A stretch of DNA of 64,000 nucleotides from Vitis vinifera (taxonomy: Eukaryota > Streptophyta > Magnoliopsida > Vitales > Vitaceae): NCBI RefSeq assembly GCF_030704535.1, contig NC_081822.1:1312001-1376000 (forward strand), read 5' to 3'. This document shows, one piece after another, positions 55,601 through 64,000 of this stretch. The position numbers and the translations under genes are program-made. A model generated the notes under the pieces. The model was not told the origin of the DNA, ran no database searches, and saw only the letters and a list, made by a program, of their open reading frames with translations. Numbering within the stretch: the stretch's first letter is position 1; each line of letters starts with the position of its first letter.

Positions 55601-58600
55601 AAGTACAAAATCCACAAAGAGATTATTTATTTACATGTAAAGGTTCAAAGTCTAGACAACTTCAAATACATTAAAAAGTAAGAATAGAATTAGGAAAATG
55701 ATTCTAGAAGGTTGTGAACATGAATAAGACACCAAGAAGATGTTGCAACAAGTAGAGTTTGTTACCATCAACTATAAGAAGTAAAGTACCCCACTAATTA
55801 CAAGTAGAGTCCCTTGTCAATTGTTTTCAAGCCAAGGGTAACATGATGGGAGAGCAATATGATATACGTTACAAGTTCAAGGCAAGGAAAATGGAAAGCA
55901 AAATACTCGGTTGATCACCTAAGTGCTAAGAAGATGTACATCCGAGTACTAAGAAAATGAAAATCTTCTAAATGTCTATGAGTATATTTCAAAGCAGAAG
56001 ATGTTTCTTTATTTTCTAAATAATATTATCTGTTTTTTCTTTTTTGTTTTTTTTTCCTCAGTATGGCCTGCCACTGAAGGTTGTATCTTACAAGGATTTG
56101 TATGGATGGACGATGGATGAAATAGTGAAGATGATAGGTTTAAAGAACAACTGCACATTTTGTGGTGTTTTTCGTCGTCAGGTGTGAGAATTAATTTCTT
56201 CTAGGCTAGGAAATGAAAATTGTATTTTTTTCAATAAGTGTATCGCCTCTGATATGTGCTGAAAGTATCCAGAATTATCTAATGGCTTCTTGTTCAGGGC
56301 CATAGAATGTTTAGCGAGATAGGAATTCAACTTGCCTTATGAAAACTGGCTTTCTGTTTTATGAAGCATGAACCTGTAACCTTCATACATGACCAGGCAT
56401 TAACAACCCTCCGTCCATTCTCATCTCTCTGCACTTTTGTGGTCTAATTAAAAACCTTAGCCTTTAACCCTGCTGAGTAAATTTCATTTCACTCTTCTCA
56501 TGAGATCGTAAATCATTTTAAAGGGAATTTTTTTTTTCTAGCCTAAATCTAATATGAACTTTGGGAAACACCTAATTTAGAATTTCTTTTATTTATTAGA
56601 TCCAAATTCCCTGAATTTCATTATATTTTCTGAAATTGTAGCTCGTATTCTTACCGGTCAAATGGTTGAAATTTTCCTTGAATTTAAGGAAAAGTCCTAA
56701 CACTGATTTTGGTTGAGTTTTCTTTCAATTTGATTTGGTGGGCCTTTTCTGAATTTTAATTTATTAACATGTTGTCACTATTTGTTGAATTCTTAAGACC
56801 ATGATTGTTTAGAAAAATGTTATAATGGTTGAAAATTGTCCAAACTTCTACTAAATCTAGTCAAAATTGCTTGTAATTTGTTTAACACCTTGTCTGAATT
56901 TGATTTTTTTTACAAGTTTGTAATTTTTTTTTTTACTTTATTTTATCCTTTTCATGTGGAGTGATAAAAAAGAGGGAAAAAAAAAAATCTATCCAAAGAG
57001 ATATTGTATAGTATATATATATGAAACAGCTAAAATTTGTTAAAATTTTTTGGTAAAATTCTAGAGTTTTTCTGGTTAAATTTGCTTTTGATTTTGATAT
57101 GGACAACCTTTCTAAACTTGAATTGCAACTATTTGGAAGACATTTTAAGACTGATTATTTGCAAGGAAAAAGGTATGATGGAAATTTGTCCACAGAGCTT
57201 TTCGTAGGAAATAATATATTAGAATAATTAAAAATTTCCTACAACTTTGGGAAATGTCTCTGATTATCTCTGTTCAAATTTACCATCAATTCTTGGATGC
57301 CATTTTGGAAGAACTTGTTTACAACTTAAGACTACCAGTAAATTTTTGAGACCATGATTACCTGTAAGCAAGAAGTACAATGGATTTAATGGAAATCATG
57401 GTTTTATTTTTATCCCTAAGGCTCTTGATCGTGGTGCTGCAATGTTGAAAGTAGACAAGCTTGCTACTGGACATAATGCAGATGATATTGCTGAAACTGT
57501 ACTTTTAAACATATTACGAGGTGATATTGCCAGGTAATGCATTGATAGGTTAAACTTTCTTTTTCTTTCAGGCTTCTTCTCGCTTTTCTTTCTGGCTGCT
57601 GAGTTGATGCATTTACTTTGTAGACTGAGTAGGTGCACTTCTATAATCACTGGTGAAGATGGACCAATTCCAAGATGCAAGCCTTTTAAGTATACCTATG
57701 AAAAGGAGATTGTTATATATCCTTACAGCTTTGTTGTGGTTGAGTTTTTTGTTATATGTTATTCAGATTATTATTTCTTTCTGTAAGCTGCAAAACCTTA
57801 ACCGGATTTACACGTATGCATATTTCAAAAGGCTAGACTACTTTTCCACCGAATGTAAGTGTTCATTTTCCTTTACTGTTCAAGCTCTTATCCTATTACT
57901 AGGTTTTATTCTTCCGCTTTTTCCTTTTGGGGTGGGAGTTGTTTTCTTGTTCATCTTTTTCTGGGGGTTGGAATGATACACTGGAAGGCAGGTTGACGAG
58001 CTTGACAAAGAACATGAACTCTGCAGCTTGAGAAGCTTGATATTTCTTTTCTCTGACCTGCATATAATTGGTTTTAGCAATATACAACTAGCTGAATTGG
58101 AATTGATTAATTAGTTTCTTCAATTGGTCTTTTCTTTTTCCATACAGGGTATTAGTTGCAAGAAGGTGGCTCTTAGCCTGCTGCACCCTCTTTTAGTTTC
58201 CATTTTCTACTTCTTACAAATAACTGGCCTTTCTTGTAAATTTTGGCCAGTTTTTCTTTATTTCTAGATAAGCTTACCCTTGGGATCTGTTGATGTGGCA
58301 GTCTCTAGATTATGAACTTATCATAGATAAGTGATTGGCCTGTTTTAGACCTTTAGTATTTTGATCTTTAAAATTTGTTTTCTTGATGAATTGGGTTGTT
58401 TTTTTTTCTGGTACACACACACACACACAAATATTCATAATGTTCTGTTTGCCCTATCAAGTAATGATACGTTTGCACTATGGGAGTGCCATGTTATGCA
58501 TTCTAATTTTGCTTGTCTGTATCACTCAATCTTATTAGATTTTGTACTGTTGTTTTACATTTCAGGCATTTATTCTCCAAACGCATATCGTGGTTTTGCT

Positions 58601-59714
58601 CGTGAGTTCATTAAAGATTTGGAAAGGATCAGGTTGTTGCCTTTGACACTATTTCAGCAGTGATTGGCATCACATAGTTCATGAAATAATGCTGTTTTCC
58701 TGCTTTTGTAGACTTTCACTTGATGCTGTCAGCTATTTTCATTTTGACACCTTTCCGGTTGGTTCATTGTAGGCCCAGAGCTATACTTGACATCATCAGA
58801 TCAGGTGAAAAGTTTAGGATATCCACTTCTGCAAAAATGCCAGAGCAGGGAACATGTGAACGGTGTGGTTATATTTCTAGCCAGGTCAGTTCTGCTTCCA
58901 CTTGTGCAAAATCATGTAAAAATTTCTCATATTAAATGCAAGAATATTTATGATAGAATTCATCTATATGTGAGGCTCTATTTGGCTTGATGACAACTAG
59001 ACCCCTATTGTACATGCCATAGGCCTAACTAAATTGGGGGAACCTTATCCTTCTATTAATATTTATGAAAGTTCATTTATACAAACAGAACTTTCATAAC
59101 CATTCTGTATGGATGTTACTTGATGAGATAAAATAGGATGAATAAAACTTCCCTCAATTTTAAAAACTTAAATAGGCTTTTGAAGTCATCTATATGAATG
59201 TATGTGGACTGGAGCTTTAAATGGTAAGCGCCTAATGGGAGATAAGATTCATGACTCTGGATCATCTAGATATGAAAATGACTCGTCAATATCTCCCATA
59301 GCAGCCCTAGCGCGTACCCCACCTTTTTCATCAATAATTTCCAGATTTATTAGAAATATGTCTCAATATTTCATGATCAATTGTTGGTCTAGTGGGCCAT
59401 CCCCATCAATTCATTTTGATGGGACAGAATGATTAAAGAAGATACATGTACCTACCCTTCTGAATAGTTGGGATAAGGATGATTTGAGCATTTAAGTTGA
59501 ATTAGACACATTGATGCATCTTAATATTATAGATGGTTTATATCTGCAGAAATGGTGTAAAGCTTGTGTTTTGCTGGAAGGATTGAACCGCGGTTTGCCA
59601 AAGTTGGGTATTGGGCGGACTCGAGGCCTCAATAATGGTCTTGAGTGCGATACAAAACAATCCAATGGAGTGAAGAATATCCAGAGCAAACAATGTGGAA
59701 CTTTGGATTTCTGA
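52657..59714 (+). CDS. CTU1: Cytoplasmic tRNA 2-thiolation protein 1 (CTU1/NCS6), ten exons
   Basis: Exons 52657-52758, 53161-53275, 53488-53630, 56062-56181, 57421-57533, 57624-57716, 57814-57854, 58566-58632, 58773-58884 and 59550-59714 join to 1071 nt (356 aa), the family length. With CTU2/NCS2 and the ubiquitin-like carrier URM1, this enzyme adenylates and thiolates the wobble uridine (mcm5s2U34) of cytosolic tRNA-Lys, -Glu and -Gln. The PP-loop SGGKDS is at residues 69-74, spanning the exon 2/3 junction. Cysteine pairs are CSIC (16-19), CREC (36-39) and CTFC (151-154), then GTCERCGY (Cys293/296) and KWCKAC (Cys305/308). GHNADD is at 177-182. The Arabidopsis counterpart is ROL5. Intron 6 (57717-57813) is an AT-AC U12-type intron. 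Intron 3 (2.4 kb) carries a large foldback element. All coding exons look intact. Confidence 0.96.
53811..55970. repeat. ~2.15 kb foldback with ~1.05 kb inverted arms in CTU1 intron 3
   Basis: The two halves are imperfect reverse complements around a centre near 54,892. Matched words, left arm with the reverse complement of the right arm, include CGGATGTACACCTTCT / CGGATGTACATCTTCT, ACTTGAAGTTGCTTGGACTT / ATTTGAAGTTGTCTAGACTT, CATTCTCTAGTGAAAGTT / CATTCTCTAGTGAAAGTT, and TACCAAATTGTAGGAGC / CACCAAATTGTAGGGAGC. Distances from the centre are nearly equal on both sides (about 1,065 bp). No transposase is encoded. The left arm has a 24-bp tandem duplication at 53,922-53,969. A similar ~25-bp sequence (CTTCTAAATGTC-ATGAGTAT) lies outside each end in direct orientation (about 53,652 and 55,964). 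Confidence 0.88.
57717..57813 (+). other. U12-type (minor spliceosome) AT-AC intron of CTU1
   Basis: The intron starts ATATCCTTAC, a near-perfect U12 5' splice site. It contains CCTTAAC at 57796-57802, the U12 branch-site core, and ends TTTACAC with AC at 57812-57813, about 12 nt after the branch adenosine. Removing exactly this 97-nt stretch restores [18 protein letters not shown], which agrees with CTU1 proteins as I know them. A GT-AG alternative (donor 57712, acceptor ending 57787) stays in frame but would replace VM with unrelated residues and uses a weak donor. Confidence 0.9.
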
Positions 59715-61000
59715 GTGGCTTTCCTAGGGCATCAACTTTGGTAGACTCCAAGATTTGAGTCTCTTTTGAAGCCTGCAAGCGATATTAAGTTGATGCTTTG
59801 GGGCACATGAGAAGTGATAGTAACTCAAACCATATGGCTACTGACGTCTAATGGACTCTGCAATGAATTTCTTAGATCTTAGAGATATGAACCTGGTAGA
59901 AATGAGGATTCTGAAGCAATCGGAAGCTTCTTCCTATTTTGTGCAGTCTATTTATTCGTTTGCATTTTGATATCTGAACCTTAATATTATTGATATTGAA
60001 CCCTTGAATTCTCCATAAATAATTACAGGATTTTAGCTCACTATGAACAACAGTATTAGTTTGGAGATGGAAGTGCATGTCAGTCCTCTCCAGTGCTGGA
60101 TGGCTCCTCTATGGACCCTGGTCAATCTTCAAGTACATAAGAAGAGTGAGCCTAGCATCAGGAACTTTCTCCTTCCTAACCCTTACTATCTTTTTATTCT
60201 TCAACATTATATTTGACATCAACTTTTTCCGCAAGCTCAACGCCGGGTGTTACATGTCAACGACTCCCCCCTTCCAGATCCTGCCCCCGCCCCCACCCTT
60301 CCCCTTCTCTCCTCTTCTCGTCCCCCTTAGCTGCTGTTGTTGCTGCCGCTGCTCCACCCCTAGCTGTTGCCATTGTCAGCCGCTCCGCCCCCAACTGTTG
60401 TCCTTACCGCTGCCGCTTCGCCCTCTTTTTCCTGCTTATATTAGTCTTTGACTCTTTCACTCCCATTTTGAGATTTTTTTTTGCATTTTTATTTTTATTT
60501 ACTTTATTAGTTCCCTCCATTTTCCGGTAATCTTTCATCCCATTTTGAGATTTTTTTTACATTTTTATATTTTATTTACTTTATTAGTTTTTTTTCCATT
60601 ATTAAAATTGAAAAAATTATGATTTTATATAATTTTTTGAAAATGTTTCAATAATAAATTTCCAATTTTAAAATAAATTTATTGTTATGAAATATGGGAT
60701 TCTGGTAATTTGTAGATTATCATTCATAAATATTTTGTGTAATTTTTTGAGTTTTCCTATGCATTTTATTTTTCTCTTTCTTGCTTTCTCTTTCTCTCAC
60801 TTTGTTTTACAATGCGTTATCAACACGAATAGTTTCTGAAAAAAAATAGAATTTTTTTTCTCTATTTAGAGAAACAGAAAGACATTCTTTTCTTTAGAGA
60901 AATAGAAAGACTTTTCTCTTTTTTTTCTAACAAAAATGTATGTGATAAATTTATATATTTTCTACTTTATTAAAGGACTCTATTTTCACTTATTTTATTT
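59715..61000. other. CTU1 3' flank, C/T-rich tract and AT-rich DNA
   Basis: The first few hundred bases are probable 3' UTR. At 60,270-60,440 the plus strand is strongly pyrimidine-rich and GC-rich (CCCC, CTGCCGC words), with open frames of low complexity (Pro/Ser/Cys/Leu-rich) that I do not consider genes. From 60,450 to 61,000 it is AT-rich. The start of the following copia element, including any LTR, may lie here, but I cannot place it. Confidence 0.45.
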
Positions 61001-61019
61001 GAATGTATAAATATATTCA

Positions 61020-62045
61020 GGCCCTATAACCAGAAGTTATGAGATAAATTATAAATTATGAGGTAAATTCATAACCAGAAGTTATGAAAAATATGCGCAA
61101 TCCCTATAATCAGAAGTTATGACAAAAATTATAAATACATGGTCAAAAGTTATGTATATAATCCCTAATTATTTATTTTTATTTATATAGTATAACTGGA
61201 AGTTATACCAAACAATATTATATAACCAGAAACTATAAAATGAATAGTTCATAGTTTGAAGTTTTGCACAATATTATATAGTCTGAAGCTACGTACAAAT
61301 TTAAATATTTTTTTGTTATGACAAAATAATCATAGCCTGAAGCTATGAAATATATTAACTTTTAATTTCTTGAATTTCTTTTAATTATATTGTGTAACTA
61401 GAAGTTATACATAAATAGTTCATAGTCTAAAACTATGTACAAATTTGAATATTTTCTTATTTTGACAAAATAATCATAACTCAAAGTTATGAGAAATATT
61501 GGCTTTTAATTTTTATTTTGTATTCACTTATCTTTCACAACAAGAATTATGGAAAACAATTTTTATTAACAATTGTTTTGTGGTCAGAAGTTATGCATAC
61601 AATTTCTAATTCTTTTGTATAACCAGAAATTATACAAAACAAAATTGTTAATGAACAACTATGTACTTAGAAGATACATTTTTTTTTTGAATTTTGTTAC
61701 ATAACCAGAAGTTATATAAATATTATTATTCATAACTTGAAGTTATGAAAATAAGAAAATTAATATTCTTTGTGTTAACCAAAAGTTATGCCAAAGTTGT
61801 TAATATTTACTTTCTTATAGCTAAAAGTTATAGATAACAAAATTGTTAACTAACAATTTTGTACAACTTTATGAAATTTATATAACCAAAAGTTATAATG
61901 AAATATATTATAGTATGAAGTTATAATAACAAGCATATAGATAATATTTACATATTATCAAAAGATTAATATTTTGTATATCAAGTTATACAAATAGCTA
62001 AGTGTTTGATAGTTTTATAAATTTCTATTATTAGAAGTTATATGA
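61020..62045. repeat. Array of ~22 short hairpin motifs (CATAACcagaaGTTATG type)
   Basis: A motif of 6-bp arms around a 5-nt loop recurs every 20-65 bp. Perfect examples are CATAAC-cagaa-GTTATG (61070-61086), CATAGC-ctgaa-GCTATG (61331-61347), CATAGT-ctaaa-ACTATG (61423-61439) and CATAAC-ttgaa-GTTATG (61731-61747). Others have one imperfect arm. Arms change together, keeping complementarity, while the loop stays 5 nt and A-rich at its 3' side. No protein is encoded. The array lies upstream of a copia pol relic and could be its leader or LTR. Confidence 0.8.
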
Positions 62046-63060
62046 ATTTTTTTTTTTTACATATAAAGGTAGAATTTTGGATTGCATGAAAATTTGATAT
62101 TTTTGTATTAGAAGTGATAGTTTGGAATTTTTTTTTTATTCTAGTTGTTTAATACACAATAATATTTTGATTTAGAAAATTGAGATTCTTTGAATACATG
62201 TGAAATATATGACTTGGTCATATAATTAATAAATTTATTTTGCATGTCAATTTTCTTTAAGACATGTTTTTATGATTCAAAAATTTTGAGTTATATAAAA
62301 TAATATGTATTATTGCATGTTGCCACATATGGTATTTTTATTAATGCAATAATTTTATTATCCAAAAATAATTTTGAAATTACATAGATTCAACTATTGT
62401 TCTTAATATATTATGTTATATCTTTACATATATATTTAGATGAATTTATAGTACTTCAATTAAAGTTTTGAAACAACAAGATGCTTCAAATCATGATATA
62501 TTATCTTGAAATTTTGATTTATGAATTAATTTTTCACTTTAATTTATATCATAATAATATTTTGAATAAAATTATTGATATATCACTACAATTAGTTTGA
62601 TTATTGAAATACTTTATTGCTATTTCATGTATAAATTGCTCAACTCTTACAAAATCAAATGTGTGAGATTATTTAAGAAATATATAACTTTAAATTTTCT
62701 TTTCATATTTGTTTTATTGTGTTATATATGCTCTCGTTGCTTTTACACAAGTTATTAAGTCATCATCAATGACTAATATTTTTTCATTGATTTTAACTCT
62801 TTCTCCATGATAATATTTCTTCAACTCTATAAAGACGAGGTCTTTATGACAATGTTTTATGACTTGTTACTTTGATGAAACTTTTGTCTCATTAATTGCA
62901 CAACATTGATAATAGACAATGTTAATACTATATCAGGTGATAGAAACTTGATTAAAAGCTTCAAAAGAGCTTATACCATGTCACTAGTAGTATTTCATTC
63001 CATGTAAATGACACTTTATACGATGCTGGATCCAGAAGAATCTTGTAAGACGAATTTGGT
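62046..63060. other. AT-rich DNA, probably decayed copia interior
   Basis: No readable protein fragment until about 63,060. The sequence is very AT-rich. By position it may be the degraded gag-integrase part or a deletion scar of the copia element whose pol follows. Confidence 0.4.
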
Positions 63061-63063
63061 CCC

Positions 63064-64000
63064 CCGGGATAAAAGGTCATGTGGATGTATATTATAAAAC
63101 CAAAAGTTTTTATTTAGTAACTAGTCTACCCATACACTTAAAAGGTAGAATGACATGTTGTGCGGATTATCATTTTAATGAGACAATTTTCTCATTGTTA
63201 GAGAGAGAAGAACCAATTCCAGAGGAACGATGTGAAATTATTTGGAATGCATTAACTTTGACTTATCTTGATCCTCGTACCAATCGATGTGAACTGAAAG
63301 TTTAAAAGACTATTTATTTGCAAAATCTTGCAAATCAATTACCAGATGCATTCATTGATACAAAGAAAGTGACAAAATCATATGCTGACTACAAATACTC
63401 CAACACGGATTGATGTCTCTGTAGGACAGTTAACAAATGAATCTAAGATACGCCTGAAGCGTGGTAGACCTGTCGGCTCAAATGATGTAACTCCCCATAA
63501 GAGAATAACCCAAGAAAAACTTGACACTCTAAAAGAGGTCACTAAAATGATTGATCAGTTTAAAATTGATAAATCTATAGCCCTAAAAGAGACGCAAATA
63601 ATGCAGAAAGCCCTTGAAGAGGCACAGATACCTGAAAATTGTGAGATCTCAGTAAGTTATGTATACACAAGAGAAAAATGAGATCGAAATAATATTATTA
63701 TTAACAATATTTTTGTTTTCCAAGTGGCCTCCGATATCATAAGAAATGATGAAAATCCTGAACCATGAAATGTAAAAGAATGTCGACATAGAAATGATTG
63801 ACAAAAATGGAAAGAAGCTATGCATGCAGAGTTAAACTTATTAACAAAACGAGAAGTTTTTGGACCTATAGTCCAAACACCTGAAGATGTAAAGCCTGTT
63901 GGGTATAAATGGGTATTTATACGAAAACATAGTGAAAATAATGAGATCATAAGATATAAAGTGTGATTAATAAGCACAAGGTTTCTCACAGAGACCTGGT
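63064..64000 (+). pseudogene. Ty1/copia polyprotein relic: integrase C-terminus to start of reverse transcriptase
   Basis: Plus-strand fragments follow the copia order. First is the integrase C-terminal region (CCADYHFNETIFSLL, then TLTYLDPRTNRCELKV and a LANQLPDAFIDTKKVTKS block). A linker with RLKRGRPVGSND comes next, then EEAQIPENCEISVSYVYTREK. Last is the start of the RVT_2 reverse transcriptase (KWKEAMHAELNLLTKREVFGP, KPVGYKWVFIRKHSEN). Stops at about 63,303, 63,679 and 63,766 and several frame changes show it is dead. It runs off the window, so the RT catalytic YVDD region and RNase H are not visible. Confidence 0.88.

Noticed and set aside
57717-57813. Treating the CTU1 non-GT-AG junction as a sequencing error or frameshift
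   Set aside because: Donor, branch site, branch-to-acceptor distance and restored protein all fit a U12 AT-AC intron, so no error is needed.
60077-60530. Frames of 105-124 aa in the pyrimidine-rich tract after CTU1
   Set aside because: Low-complexity Pro/Ser/Leu-rich translations with no conserved motif or splice context.
61020-62045. CRISPR-like array
   Set aside because: Repeats are 17 bp, diverged, irregularly spaced and in plant nuclear DNA; this is not a CRISPR array.

Overview
The window is nuclear DNA of a flowering plant, most likely a woody eudicot such as grapevine (Vitis). The species is inferred from the look of the genes and repeats, not proven. Genes have short conserved exons with GT-AG introns, the DNA between them is AT-rich, and much of the span is decayed retrotransposon, foldback and duplicated sequence.

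Layout. 1.16-3.02 kb (+): a four-exon amino-acid transporter of the LHT8/AATL1 type. 3.72-14.08 kb (-): a small, plant-conserved, probably two-helix membrane protein whose two coding exons lie on either side of a ~10.0 kb intron. That intron contains a nearly complete but dead L1-type LINE (4.87-11.0 kb) and a 5'-truncated second LINE (11.68-12.73 kb). 14.3-19.2 kb: no gene; a degenerate short-period repeat field broken by a copia LTR/gag fragment, and a diverged tandem duplication. 19.2-20.9 kb (+): an acidic F-S-K2 dehydrin behind a dense cluster of ABRE and CRT/DRE motifs. 21.1-26.2 kb: AT-rich and gene-free.

26.23-29.67 kb (+): a nine-exon neutral ceramidase (752 aa) with Thr where the conserved GDVSPN serine is expected. 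It converges on a ten-exon zinc alcohol-dehydrogenase-like gene (29.86-33.30 kb, -). A second, also intact ADH-like gene lies at 42.03-45.18 kb (-). Scraps of a ceramidase exon (40.6 kb) and of a further ADH copy (41.6-42.0 kb) lie between them, so the ceramidase-ADH block was duplicated and partly lost. The interval also holds a 1.44 kb probable solo LTR with GC-rich 33-bp repeats, a ~0.6 kb foldback and a ~1.4 kb tandem array with a period near 180 bp.

47.2-52.6 kb is a tandem duplication of a truncated copia gag relic plus the promoter-proximal DNA of the next gene. Copy A carries a 697 bp solo LTR with a 5-bp target duplication, and copy B shows the empty site. 52.66-59.71 kb (+): CTU1/NCS6, the tRNA 2-thiolation enzyme, in ten exons. 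It has a minor-spliceosome AT-AC intron, and its third intron contains a ~2.15 kb near-symmetric foldback. 61.0-62.05 kb is an array of about 22 short hairpin motifs whose stems covary, followed by the degenerate integrase-RT part of a copia element running off the window end.

The genes do not form a pathway. Exon coordinates were derived by hand from splice consensus, reading phase and family knowledge; no alignment was run.
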